This document shows, in pieces, positions 23,927 to 36,100 of a stretch of DNA of 64,000 nucleotides; within the stretch, counting starts at the first letter, position 1, and each line of letters opens with the position of its first letter. The translations under genes were made by a program, and so were the position numbers. Origin of the DNA: Trachythela sp. YZ-2020 (Eukaryota > Cnidaria > Anthozoa > Malacalcyonacea > Clavulariidae). Location of the stretch: contig JADLSH010000199.1 in assembly GCA_016169945.1 (NCBI GenBank), positions 682,001 to 746,000 of the forward strand, in the 5' to 3' direction. The notes below the pieces were generated by a model that was given only the letters and a program-made list of their open reading frames with translations, was not told the origin of the DNA and ran no database searches.

Positions 23927-24115
23927 CAGTGGCGGAAATTTCGGTGCGGTGCCCGCCCACCTTTACGGAAAATTGGTCATTTGTCGGAAATTTTGACTTA
24001 AAAGGGCTAGCCAAAAACGATCTATATTGAGTATAAATGGGGGTACGTCGGAAATTTGAGGGTTTTGTCGGAAATTTGGGAGGCTTTGCCCCCCCCAAGT
24101 GAATTTCCGCCACTG
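23927..24115. mobile_element. hAT-type MITE, TIR CAGTGGCGGAAATT, 8-bp target duplication
   Basis: C AGTGGCGGAAATT is mirrored by AATTTCCGCCACTG. GTTTGAAA flanks both sides (23919-23926 and 24116-24123). Its internal TTGTCGGAAATTT words repeat several times. Confidence 0.9.
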
Positions 24116-24788
24116 GTTTGAAAAACATAATTTGTTTTAATTAATATCTTTATTCACTTATTCACATTAATATTTACACTCTCTAGTCTCACATTTACAC
24201 ATAATATCATATATTCCATAATTATTAAATATTCAATGTTACAACGTGGTATGCAGCCATTATTTCCTTCTTATTTACTGATCTTTGAAGCTTTATGTCA
24301 CAGTTTAAATTTTCAATATGAACAAAGCAGGACATTAGTATTTTATTCTGTCTTTTGTGAGACGATTTTACTATCATCTTTATATAACAGTTATTCAGTA
24401 ATTGGGAAAATTTATCAGATCGTATCGATCATATATGAATGATGCGGGCTTAAATAATATAACCAGGGTTCTGCCCACGGTGGGCGGCGCCAGGCGGCAG
24501 CGCCCAGCACTCAGCAGTGCCGCCCGGCACTCGCGCCAAAGCGGACTCTTCCGCCCGACACTTGAAAAGTGCGAATGGGTTAACTACAGTATCTGTCCAT
24601 GTCTCTTGTTAACTTATTAAGTCGCAATTCGTCCTAATGTACCCTACTTTGTTATTTTACTCTGGTGACGCCAGACGATTTATTAGCCAAGGAAAAGTCG
24701 TTGCTAGCGGCAGATTCCGGATCTTTCTCTCTTCAGGGTTAGGGTCAAGTTTTGCTTTAGCATTAGGTTTAGGGTTTGGTTTCTTCCA
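24116..24788. other. Intergenic, with a GC-rich island
   Basis: Mostly AT-rich, but about 24480-24555 is a GC-rich patch built of GGCGGC/GCCGCC words next to a CCAGGGTTC block. It looks like an inserted repeat rather than a CpG-type promoter, as no gene starts nearby. Confidence 0.4.
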
Positions 24789-27700
24789 TTATGTGATTGT
24801 GGACAAAGCTTGAGAGGTGGTGGCGTTATGAGTCACCCTTGTGCGCGTGCTCATCCCCACATCACGTGCTGATTGCTTGCAGAACATGGCCTTGAAAGTG
24901 CGAGCGATCTCAGGATGACGTAATGCATATACCGGGGGGTTGAGGGCCGAGTTACAGAAGTGTAGAAATTTGAGTGCCATGACTGCTTTCAAATTAAAGT
25001 CAGGGATGTTTTCCACTTGTACGATAACGTTGACAATTAGGAACGGTAGAAAACATACACAGAGGATCCCAATTAGGATCGCCACTGTCACCAGAATTTT
25101 TGTGTCCTATAATGAAATAGAGAAAAAGCTGTAAATACATGCACTTTAATAAGGGGTATGGGTGACACACTCCTCTAGGGAGAACAGTTTAGAATTGACA
25201 GTAATAAGAGCTATCCAGTATAAATAGAGTTAGTTCAGTTTAGGTTTCCTCCTGTGGTAAAACTGGACCAATAAGAGATGACCCTTACTGGAGCTCTAGG
25301 GAGAACAGTTTAGAACTGATAGAGCTATTCAATATAAATAAAGTTAGTTTAGTTTAGGTGTCCTCCTGTGGTAAAACTGGACCAATAAGAGATGACCTTT
25401 ACTTGACCTCAAGGGAGAACAGTTTAGAACTGATAGAGCTATTCAGTATAAATAAAGTTAGTTTAGTTTAGGTTTCCTTCTGTAGTAACACTGGATCAAT
25501 AAGGCATGACCCTTACTGGCATCCTAGTATCCGGCTTACTATGGTATCTACAGGCATGACCCAGTATAAATAAAGTTAGTTTAGTTTAGGTTTCCTCCTG
25601 TAGTAACACTGGGTCAATAAGGGATGACTCCTACTGGACCTCTAGGGAGAACAGTTTAGAACTGATAGAGCTATCCAGTATAAATGGAATTAGTTTAGTT
25701 ATGGTTTCCTTCTGTAGTAACACTGGATCAATAAGAGATGACCCTTACTGGACCTCAAGGGAGCACAGTTTAGAACTGATAGAGCTATTCAGTATAAATA
25801 AAGTTAGTTTAGTTTAGGTTTCCTCCTGTGGTAAAACTGGACCAATAAGAGATGACCCTTACTGGAGCTCTAGGGAGAACAGTTTAGAACTGATAGAACT
25901 ATCCAGTATAAATAAAGAAAGTTTAAAGACAGCTACTGACCTTTTTCTGACGTGCTCGAGAGCTTTTTGCCACACTCCTCCAAAGTATGATGTTTGCTGC
26001 GATCAATAAAACCAGCGGCAGACCAATATTGGCGATTAAAGTGACGTAAACGAAACAGTTGGCGCATGATTTTGCGATGACTACCTCACGAATCAGAGGT
26101 GGAAATGCGATGCATATTGCCCAGACCAAAAGACATGCAATGATGACGGGTCCTGTAAGAAAGTAGATCGATTACGAAAGAGGTGCAGACACTAAACTAA
26201 TCTAACTATATTTATACTGGATAGCTCTATCAGTTCTAAACTGTTCTCCCTAGAGGTACAGTAAGGGTCATCACTTATTGATCCAGTGCAACCACTGATC
26301 TAATAATAGACAGTGCAACTACAGGAGGAAACCTAAACTAAACTAACCTTATTTATACTGGACAGGTCTATCAGTTCTAAACTGTTCTCCCTAGAGGTCC
26401 AGTAAAGGTCATCTCTTATTGGTCCAGTTTTACCACAGGAGGAAACCTAAACTAAACTAACTTTATTTATACCACGCCATAAAAACTAATACTTACTATT
26501 ATTCAATTGTCGATGTCTCAAAGGGAATGCAATAGAATACGATCTTAAACTATGCAGTAGAACCAACTGAAAGATAGAATTAAGGCCCAAGGCTTGATCC
26601 ATGTATAAGTACGCACGAAACATCTTAATTTGCCAATTCTGAAAGGGTGGTCCAATCATAAACTGTAGTTCAGCAGTATACAGCCACAAAGGTATCACTA
26701 CAGCACCAACTAAGAGATCAGCGGTCGCCATGGAGATAATGACGAGGTTGGTAGTGGTGCGCAGCTTGGAGTTTTTGTAGAACGCTACAAGAACTAACAA
26801 GTTGCTGAAAGTGATGAACACGGAAAGCACAGAGTGAGTCACCAATACACCCAATATCCAACCCAGTTGTGAAAAGAAGGGCCAGGGCCACGGAGGTTGG
26901 GAATGAACTGAACCATTGTTTGAAGCCGTTATGTTTGGAACTAAAGAAAAGAAATAACATTTAGTTATACTGGATATCTCTATCAGTTTTAAAATGTTCT
27001 CTCCAGAGGTCCAATAAGGGTAATTCCTTATTGGTCTAGTGTTACAACAGGAGGAAACCTAAACTAAGCTAACTTTATTTATACTGGATATCTCTATCAG
27101 TTCTAAACTGTTCTCCCTAGAGATCCAGTAAGGCCATCTCTTATTGATCCAGTGTTTCTACAGGAGCAAACCTAAACTAAACTAACTTTATTTATACTGC
27201 AAATTGAGGGTTGCTTCGCGTGTGCCTAAAAGATATAAACAAAATCTCATAAGGGTAATTCCTTATTGGTCTAGTGTTACAACAGGAGGAAACCTAAACT
27301 AAGCTAACTTTATTTATACTGGATATCTCTATCAGTTCTAAACTGTTCTTCCTAGAAGTCCAGTAAGGCCATCTCTTATTGATCCAGTGTTACTACAGGA
27401 GGAAACCTAAACTAAACTAACTTTATTTATTGAAGGGTTTTGTAGATGGAAAATTATTGAGTGTAAATTATATACATTTATTAGACCTAACCAGGAACAG
27501 CTGCGAAAAATGCAACTATAGGTCCCTGGGACTGGGAGGAATCGAACATGTGGCCCTGCGATTCCGGTGCAGCGCTCTAACCAACTGAGCTACAGAGTCC
27601 AGTTGTCGAGCTCTAACCACCAGTTCATGTCAGGCCCGTAGCTGGGGGGGCCTGGGGGGGCAATGCCCCTTCCAACCGAATATTTGTGCCCCCCCCGCCC

Positions 27701-28794
27701 CGTCTACAAGAAAAATGGGAAAATATTTAGTGAATGCGAAAAGTGCCCCCCCCCAACAAATGAGGGCCAGCTACGGGCTTGGTTCATGTATATGTATTTA
27801 GGTTCGATTCCTGCCAGGGACCTATCGTTGCATTTTTCGCAGCTGTTCCTGGTTAGGTCTAATAAATGTATATAATTTACACTCAATAATTTTCCGTCAA
27901 CAAAACCCTTCAATTATTATTCAATCGACTGAGATGCCAACAAAATCTAACTTTATTTATACTGGATAGCTCTATCAATTCTAAACTGTTCTCCCTAGAG
28001 GTGCAGTAAGGATCATCCCTTATTGGTCTAGTGTTACTACAGGAGGAAACCTAAACTAAACTAACTTTATTTACACTAGATAGTTCTAGTAAAGGTTATC
28101 TCTTATTGATCCATTGTTATTACACGAGTACCTGAAGAAAACCTGTGGTGTTTGGCATGTAGAGGCAAACTGCATCTTCTCACATGCGACAGACGAAATA
28201 AATTGATAAGAAGATTGTCCTGTGTTATGACAGATAGTTATTAGTTATGCATCTTTTGTTTGGACTTCGTCTATCCCTCGGCAAACATATATCGCTGTAT
28301 CGTTTGTATATGGGATAATTGTCTATCATGGGTTTGTCCCAGAACAAAAGTTGGTTCTCATTCATTGCCTAACTGTATGACAGCCAAAAATCATGGTTAG
28401 AAATCCCAATATACCTTGACAAAGATAAACATTATGAAAAAAACCACTAAGGAACAATTATTTCATTGAGGAATTAGTATTGTTTTCACAGGAATTAACC
28501 ATTTGCCTTCCCTCATGCTCTTACTGCCTCTCATCAACTTTGAACCGGTCCAAATTTTGATGAGAGTTTTTGCTCGTTTTACTGGTGCGTGTGGTAATAT
28601 CCAGTCAACTCTCATGCAACTCTTGTTCTCGTTTGACCGGGCCATGAGAGTTGATGAAACTCTCATGTTAATAGGGTAAAACGTTCTTCAAACCATCTTC
28701 TTAACTTTTCCCGTCCGTATATCGATCATAGACATGACTTCACAAAAATTCAAAGTTTATTTTCTTACCACTCGTGTTGTTCATGGCTCACAAA
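24789..28794 (-). CDS. Orphan class A (rhodopsin-like) GPCR with aminergic Asp3.32 but degenerate DRY
   Basis: Four exons, 28779-28794, 26497-26940, 25941-26152 and 24789-25106, total 990 nt and 329 residues, all phases consistent. The short N-terminus has overlapping glycosylation sequons (Asn2, Asn3, Asn8). Seven hydrophobic segments are visible. TM2 has the ATADLL motif; TM3 has Asp120 at position 3.32, the amine anchor of biogenic-amine receptors. The DRY motif is replaced by Leu-Arg138-Ser, and the TM3 cysteine (3.25) is a Phe, although extracellular loop 2 has SCANC. TM6 has CFLP instead of CWxP. TM7 has NPPVY, a good NPxxY. Loss of the acidic DRY residue can raise basal activity in other receptors; that is inference here. 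Ligand unknown. Introns are filled with SINE-tail arrays. Confidence 0.87.
25160..25920 (+). repeat. SINE-tail tandem array, GPCR intron 3
   Basis: About seven units of the GTTTCCTCCTGT...GTATAAATAAAGTTAG family. Several units share the variant GTGGTAAAACTGGACCAATAAG, showing local duplication of blocks. One unit carries a small foreign insert at about 25520-25560. Confidence 0.85.
26195..26475 (-). repeat. SINE-tail tandem array, GPCR intron 2
   Basis: Two to three units, opposite in orientation to the array at 25160-25920. Removing it leaves an intron of about 70 nt. Confidence 0.82.
26960..27430 (-). repeat. SINE-tail tandem array, GPCR intron 1
   Basis: About four units; a block of roughly 230 bp is duplicated almost exactly (AAGGGTAATTCCTTATTGGTC occurs twice), separated by a short unrelated piece at 27197-27245. 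Confidence 0.8.
27434..27605 (-). mobile_element. tRNA-derived SINE
   Basis: On the minus strand the head reads CTCTGTAGCTCAGTTGGTTA (A box), then GTTCGATTCCTCCC (B box), followed by a body ending AAAACCCTTCAA. The anticodon-loop region lacks the invariant T before the anticodon, so this is a SINE head and not a tRNA gene. A related plus-strand copy is at 41074-41246. Confidence 0.78.
27631..27781. mobile_element. hAT-type MITE, TIR CAGGCCCGTAGCTGG, 8-bp target duplication
   Basis: Left end CAGGCCCGTAGCTGG, right end CCAGCTACGGGCTTG, flanked by GTTCATGT at 27623-27630 and 27782-27789. The interior is mainly G and C runs. It lies between two SINE pieces of opposite orientation. Confidence 0.87.
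27785..27917 (+). mobile_element. SINE 3' portion, inverted relative to 27434-27605
   Basis: It repeats the B box and body of the neighbouring SINE in reverse order (GGTTCGATTCCTGCC ... ACAAAACCCTTCAA). The pair forms a head-to-head arrangement interrupted by the hAT MITE. Confidence 0.75.
27945..28200 (-). repeat. SINE-tail units plus SINE body
   Basis: One and a half tail units followed by the body words ACCTGTGGTGTTTGG and TCTTCTCACATGCGAC. Confidence 0.7.
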
Positions 28795-29009
28795 CTTTAC
28801 CCTCTTCAGCTTGACTGCACGACGCTTCCTACAAGATAAACTAAAAGGATAAAACAGATTCCCTATCTTTAATACTGTCAAATTCCTGCTAAACGGTTAT
28901 TAATTGATATAGTAGGATACTGCAAGGGGGAGTTGACAGAGTTTTGCCTGTCATGATACAGAAGAAAAACTGGAATCATGTAGTGCTGGACTCATAAAGA
29001 TAATGACAC

Positions 29010-29745
29010 CTGGAAACATGTAGGTAGTATTCTACAATCAGCTACAATGAACCCCCACATTTGAAATATCTCTTTCAGGTAGTTCAGACACAAACCACAG
29101 CAGCTTCTTGTACAATACTACCTACACTGGACCTCTGTGTTTGAGATATCTTTTTTCAGGTAATTCAGACACAAACCACGACAGTTTATTGGAGAATACT
29201 ACCTACACTGAACCACAACGTTTGACATATGTTGTTCAGGTAGTTCAGACACAAACCAAGGCAGCTTATTGTAAATACTACCTACACTGGACCACCACGT
29301 TTGAGACATGTTTTTCAGGTAGTTTAGACACGAACCACAACAGCCGATTGTAGAATACTACCTACACTGGACCACCATGTTTGAGCGGATATTTTTTCAG
29401 GTAGTTCATTCAAACCACGGCAGCTTATTGCATAACACTACCTACACTGGACCCTCATGCACGTTTGAGATATCTTTTTCAGGTAGTTCAGACACAAATC
29501 ACAACAGCTTATTGTAGAATACTACCTATATACACTGGACCACCACGTTTGAGATATCTTTTTCAGATAGTTCAGACACAAACCACGGCAGCTTATTGTT
29601 GAATACTACCTACACTGAACCCTCACGTTTGAGATATCTTTTTTCAGGTAGTTCAGACACAAACCAAGGCAACTTATTGTAGAATACTACCTACACTGGA
29701 CCCTCACGTTTGAGATATCTTTTTTCAGGTAGTTCAGTACCGAGA
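29010..29745. repeat. 85-bp repeat tandem array
   Basis: About nine imperfect units, each with GGTAGTTCAGACACAAACCA, then a GCAGCTTATTGTAGAATACT block, CTACACTGGACC and CACGTTTGAGATATC. Same family as 16196-16520 and 7735-7885. Confidence 0.88.
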
Positions 29746-30034
29746 TCCGGGGTACATTCCAGATTTAAATCGAACTCGAATCCAAGAGAACAATCCAGTT
29801 TATATATTATCTCAGTTTCGCTAACTATGCATTACCGATGATGTCACTGACGTAATAATTAGTGGCTAATTCGCAGTTCAAAGGCGGGTGATTATAGGTT
29901 TTCCTCCCACAATGAAAGCAAAACATCCATTTGTTTTAACAGTTAAGCGTTAATTGGTTTTCACACGAGATTTTGCATAATCTTAAAGGAAAATTAAAGA
30001 ACCTTCCTCACAGAGGCAAATCAATTATATACTA

Positions 30035-30290
30035 ATTACTGGATAGCTCTATCAGTTCTAAACTGTTCTCCCTAGAGGTCCAGTAAAGGCTATCCCTTGT
30101 TGATCCAGTGGTACTACAGGAGGAAACCGGAGTACCCGGAGAAAATCTGTGGTATGTGGGTGAGTTACTGAAATGGGAGCACTTTGCTCATGTGCAACTG
30201 ACGTGAAATCATAATCAAACAACTCACTCATATTGCAGGAATCAAACTCCGGCGAAAGAGGTGAAAGGCACATGCACTATTAAACCACTT
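30035..30290 (-). mobile_element. Complete-looking SINE: tRNA-like head, body and one tail unit
   Basis: On the minus strand: TAGTGCATGTGCCTTTCACC, B-box-like GAGTTTGATTCCTGCAATA, body with TTTCACGTCAG and CCACAGATTTTCTCC, GGGTACTCCGGTTTCCTCC, then exactly one tail unit ending CTATCCAGTAATTAG. It is probably close to the unamplified ancestral form. Confidence 0.72.
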
Positions 30291-30559
30291 TAAACCCTTC
30301 TAACTTTTTTTGCAATATTATATCCTATTAACTGATATCCATCATTCAACAGCTGTAAAAGATGCAGTTTCATCCTATTTCTGCGAGATTACAATTTTCA
30401 CTTCAGATTAGCAATTTTCATGCAAATCAATTAATAAGCAGTTATACTGATTATTGAACATATATATTTCCTTTTAGTTACGTCACAATATACAGGTATG
30501 GTTAAAAGAATCTTTAATCAGTTTTAAGATAGATTGATAGGAAAAATCATTAGATCATG

Positions 30560-31360
30560 CAGAGGTAGTACATGTTCTTGAATGTAGGCTACCTTAAAGT
30601 CATCTGATGTTGTACAGAACTCGTGTGAGTAAAGTCTCTCTGAGTTAAGCATAGTTAGATAGAACATGCAGAGGTAGTACATGTTCTTGAATGTGGGCTA
30701 CCTTAAAGTGATCTGATGTTGTACAGAACTCATGCGAGTAGAGTTAAGTCTCTCTGAGTTAAGCATAGTTAGATCATGCAGAGGTAGTATATGTTCTTGA
30801 ATGTAGGCTACCTTAAAGTCATCTGATGTTGTACAGAACTCGTGCGAGTAAAGTCTCCCTGAGTTAAGTATAGTTATATAGAACATGCAGAGGTAGTACA
30901 TGTTCTTGAATGTGGGCTACCTTAAAGTGATCTGATGTTGTACAGAACTCATGTGAGTAGAGTTAAGTCTCTCTGAGTTCAGCATGGTTAGATCATGCAG
31001 AAGTAGTAGATGTTCTTGAATGTAGGCTACCTTAAAGTGATCTGATGTTGTACAGAACTCATGTGAGTAGAGTTAAGTCTCTCTGAGTTAAGCATGGTTA
31101 GATCATGCAGAGGTAGTACATGTTCTTGAATGTGGGTTACCTTAAAGTGATCTGATGTTGTACTGTACAGAACTTATGTGAGTAGAGTTAAGTCTCTCTA
31201 AGTTATATGCAAGCATGGTTAGATCATACAGAGGTAGTACATGTTCAGAAATGTGGGTTACTTAAAGTGATCTGATGTTGCATAGAACTCATGTGAGTAG
31301 AGTTAAGTTTCTCTGAATTAAGCATGGTTAGATCATGCAGAGGTAGTACATGTTCTTCAA
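30560..31360. repeat. 115-bp tandem repeat array, about seven units
   Basis: Units carry GATCATGCAGAGGTAGTACA, TGTTCTTGAATGTGGGCTAC and TGTACAGAACTCATGTGAGT. Two sub-variants alternate in the first units (with and without an extra GTAGAGTTAAG), implying amplification of a dimer. A single fragment occurs at about 52528-52560 in CCT2. Confidence 0.88.
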
Positions 31361-32646
31361 TATTCTATTGATAATCTTCAATTAAAACCAAAGCTAGCTT
31401 CTTAAAAGCAATATATTTTTCCATTTTAATATACATTATCGGTAATTTAAACTCCCTTTCAAGATATAATGATAACTGAATTTATATTGCTTATTTCACA
31501 GTGTATCTTTAAGGCATTAACTGATAAAATCTAAAGCTTTAACGCCTATCGCCCTCGCAGTTCTCATCCAAGGCTTAAAGCTTTGAATATGACAAAAAAA
31601 TCTCAAGGCTTACAGTTGGCATACAGTATTTTATACGTGTACATCTACGCACTTGAAGCACGCATAATATATTTGAGTATTCATTAAGATTTCCTAACTC
31701 AACTTTAATTTATAACTAACAAGCGGGAAAATATTTAATGTTTATTTACTTGAAGTTCAAAACAAACAATTTGAACTGATCAAAGCGGACATCTGTCCAG
31801 GGCAATTTTGTAAATATTTAAATGCTAGAACTGAACAACGAAGTCATGAAATCAAATAGCTTTGGAATATATCGAAATAGAATATAGATACGTCAAAATA
31901 AATGTAACTTTGTTTTATATTTCCATCCAATTTAAACCGAAATTTGTGAATGGAGTTTTTCTCTCTAATTCAAACCCGAAATTGTCGTCTTGTAACCAGA
32001 CTACCTATATTTATACTGGATAACTCCATCAGTTCTAAACTGTTCTCGCTAGAGGTCCAGTAAAGGCCATCCGTAATCCCTTTTTTCGTTTATATAAATC
32101 AGAAATGACCGCTTTGCTTTCAATAATGAAACACGCAAATAACACTACTTAAAATTTATTGCCTACTCATGTTTGAAAAGTACAGTATTGGTTTTATTTA
32201 TTAGAGCTCAGAGCAGTGATTAAATTTTCAAGAAATCATCGACCTATGTGGGCAGAACACTGTCAGCGAATTGGTTTTATTTATTAGAACTCAGAGCTGT
32301 GATTAAATTTTCAAAAAATCATCGACCTATGTGGGCAGAACACCGTCAGCGAATAAACATTTATTTAAGTATTACGCAAGTGGTAAACTTGGGATAATTT
32401 TCAGTTTTACAATATACTGTAAGTGTTTAGTTCATACTTTTCTAATATATATTAGCCCCATCTTATTCATACTAGAGACGCATCACCCATCTGACAGATT
32501 ATCAGGATGAAACTACTTGAAAATTTCAACAAGAACTTCGACGTTTCGAGCGAAGGCCCTTCTGGAAGTTAGTAGCCGACGTTTGATCCTAAAGACCCGA
32601 AGCTTATTGTATAGACGCTACCTACACTGGCACAACATGTTCGAGA

Positions 32647-32907
32647 CAGTGGCGGACACTAGGGGCAAGGGCGATCGCCCCAATAATTTCTCAAAGCCTT
32701 TGAATGATAGCTGACTAACTGTGTAACAAAGCTGTATTAATGATTTTACAACCACAAATTACCCTTGATAGGCTATAATTTAAATAGATTTACATGAAAT
32801 TTAAGCCAAAAAGGTTTTAAGAACTGAGATTTGCAGCAACAAAAAGATGGTTATATGTCGGAAACCTAAGTTTGCACCCCCAATATATCGCGAAGTGTCC
32901 GCCACTG
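32647..32907. mobile_element. Probable hAT-type MITE, TIR CAGTGGCGGACACT
   Basis: CAGTGGCGGACACTAGG is mirrored by AAGTGTCCGCCACTG. The flanks (GTTCGAGA and GTACTTCGAGA) are similar but not an exact 8-bp duplication, so the right flank may carry a small insertion. Confidence 0.7.
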
Positions 32908-33164
32908 GTACTTCGAGATATTATGACAGATTATCAGTCTTAGTGCAAACACAAGACAAACTATATCCAGACGAACTAACTAGAATAGCGTGATCTATAC
33001 TGGCAATGGTTCTGGAAACAAATCATGTCTGATATTTTCCTGACAGTTTGTTAAATGATGTATTTACACACACAACTTCAGAAGTTGAGCACCATCTGCT
33101 GCCTCATAACGCTTACTGTAACTCAATAATATACAGTCATTCAATAAACGTAAATGTTTAAAAT

Positions 33165-36100
33165 TCAAACACTTATCGTTTTAAAGACGTTAAAACTATC
33201 CTCAGCTGTACTGACAACCACTCCAGGAAACTGAGCATGCCAGTGTAGTTCTTTAATGTCTTTTTGACCCTAGAGTGACATGAAATGTATGTAAAGATAT
33301 GGTAAAATTTATAGATCAGTGAAAAATCATCACCACCACTATCATCATCACCATTATCACCATCATCATCATCATCACCATCATCACCACCACCACCATC
33401 ACTATCATCACCATCATCACCAACACCATCATCATCATCACCACCACTATCATCACCACCACTATCATCACCATCATCACCACCACCAACATCACCACCT
33501 ACCTACCATATGTATAAACAGCAACTGTGGTGGTACATCAACAGGTTTCCCTTGTTGTCCCTCTTGGTCATCTCTCTCGACCGCGAGATCCCATATGGTA
33601 ATTTGGTTATCCGATCCAGACGCGACAAAAACAGAATTATCTGTTGGTAACCATTCAACCGACGTGATAGCGTCTGTATGATGCTTGAACACTGCGACTG
33701 GTTCACCACTATGACAGATAACAAAACAATGTATATAACGTACTTTTTACTTCTCAGTATAAATAAAGTTAGTTTAGTTCAGGTTTCCTCCTGTAGTCTG
33801 GAACAATAAGAGATACTGTAACCCTTACTGGACCTCAGATTACGGCGGTCTAAGTAGTATAAAATGAGGCAAGCGATTATCCTTACTTTTGAAATTGTCT
33901 CAAATCCCAAACTTTAATAACACCATCATCACCACCTGACACCAGCAGAGGTTCATTCCTTTAAAAAGATGAAATATTTCTGGTGAAAATTATTGGCTTG
34001 ATTTATAAAAGAAACAGACCACCTGTTTTAGTGTAAATACAATACCAACTATCCAGATTCCAGAAGAAATTTCGCTTCAAATCTCACCTATTCCAAGAGA
34101 TCACATTCACATCTGCGTCATGAGCTTGAGCTGTTAACATACAGGCTTTAGACGGAGCTGCTCTGATATCCCACACTTTTATAGTTTGGTCAACGGAACA
34201 AGACGCAAAAACCTTGAGAGAAAATTCAGACTGAAGCTACGTAGTTGTCTGATTATAATTTCACCTCAGTCGCATGTGAGTTTGACTCTACCAAAACATC
34301 GCAAGTTTTCTGCAGGTACTCCTGTAGTAACACTGGATCAATAAGAGATGACCCTTACTGAAATTCTAGGGAGAACAGTTTAGAATTGATAGATCTATCC
34401 AGTATAAATAAAGTTAACTAGTTTAGTTTAGGTTTCCTCCTGTAGTAATTAACACTGGATCAATAAGGGATGACCCTTACTGCATGGACCTCTAGGAAGA
34501 ACAGTTTAGAACTGATAGAGCTATTCAGTATAAATAAAGTTAGTTTAGTTTAGGTTTCCTCCTGTAGTAACACTGGATCAATAAGGGATGACCCTTACTG
34601 GACCTCTAGGAAGAACAGTTTAGAACTGATAGAGCTACTGTATTCAGTATAAATAAAGTTAGTTTAGTTTAGGTTTTCCCCTGTAGTAACACTGGATCAA
34701 TAAGGGATGATCCTTACTGGACCTCTAGGAAGAACAGTTTAGAACTGATAGAGCTATTCAGTATAAATAAAGTTAGTTTAGTTTAGGTTTTCCCCTGTAG
34801 TAACACTGGATCAATAAGGGATGATCCTTACTGGACCTCTAGGGAGAACAGTTTAGAACTAATAGAACTATTCAGTATAAATATAGTTAGTTTAGTTTAA
34901 CTGGTCCTACAGTGACTTACTGTTGCTTCATTTGGACTCCATTGTAAGTCCTCCACAGACTGCGTATGAGAAGAATATGGCCGCTGATCAACGTGCCACG
35001 AGCCCTCTTCAGTTGGGTTCCATAAATGAATATTTTTATTACAATCTCCAGTAAGCAACCTGTAATTAAATCACATGGTAGCTTTACGATGAGCATTTCT
35101 GAAGTGCAGCAGTGCAGAAGGTGGTCAACTTCAGAAATGTTGACACTTATAGGAGCAAGAAAATTAAACTACATCTTTCAATTCTATTTATTTCCCACCA
35201 AATACAAGACTACGACATATAATGAAAAGAATTAACATTATTTCTCACTCTGATAACTGCAGGTTGACCTCATCTGCTGCATGATAATGCTTAGTGAAAC
35301 AAATCAATATAATATCCAAACAGTCATACAATACAATTCTAAAATCAGTTTACCTGCCAGGAACTGTTCGTGACCAGTCCATTGCAAATCCTTCTGTCTG
35401 TAAAAAGATATTTCACATTAATGATGTGGTTAGCAAGCTGCCCCTTACCGCTAAGTTACGCAAGCTACTGTGGATCAAGGGTAGGGGATTATTTAAGACA
35501 TGTGACTGCCCTGCTCTGACGTGCTTGAAAACTCATGTAAGTAGAGTTTGTTTCTCTCAGGACTGTGCTTCGACGGGTTTTCTCCCGGTACAACGGTTTT
35601 CCTTGCTCGTAAAAAACTAACCCTTCCACCTTAGCTGTGCTCCATCATCAGACATGGGTTGTATGATGGCAGCCAGAGGTGCCCTAGTAAGCATTCGACT
35701 TAGTCATGTTTGAGCTGTGTCCGTTACGATGAAGCACGCAGCTGCAATAAGGATAAGCACCCCTTTAACTTTACCTTTAACTTTACTTTATAATGAACTC
35801 TAAGGTTTACCTGGTGTCCCGTGAATGTATATATAGGTTTACTGTCTGAAGTTGCTTTTTTTGCTGAGTCATCATTGTTGACTTGAATAAATTGTTGTGA
35901 AATATCCCAGATATGAACTTTGCCAGTTTCTGACCAAGTTGAAATTATTTGACGCCCTGGGATATGAGCATACTAGAAAATGGTTAAGTTTGACAATGGG
36001 TAGATTTATACTAGAGACGGATGAACCGTCTGAATGAAAACAAATCATCTGTCAAGATGGGCTTGTGTGCGCAGTTCATCTTGACGAATGACAGACATCT

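Larger units (their letters stand above)
28795..33164. other. 4.4-kb repeat-rich region between the GPCR start and the GRWD1 stop
   Basis: No coding exon was recognised. Repeats listed separately are at 29010-29745, 30035-30290, 30560-31360 and 32647-32907. The part from about 31370 to 32520 is plain AT-rich sequence, apart from a SINE-tail fragment (31990-32075) and a direct duplication of roughly 105 bp (TTGGTTTTATTTATTAGAGC at 32192 and a near copy at 32271). Confidence 0.5.

Noticed and set aside
24733..24782. Telomere-like AGGGTT words
   Set aside because: Only a few irregular GGGTTAGGGT/TTTAGGGTTT words; no array.
27540..27605. Possible tRNA gene
   Set aside because: A and B boxes are present, but the anticodon loop lacks the invariant T and the acceptor stem does not pair; the sequence continues into a SINE body found elsewhere.
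33319..33681. Histidine-rich reading frame on the plus strand
   Set aside because: It is the translation of a CAT/CAC microsatellite plus antisense GRWD1 exon; no independent gene evidence.
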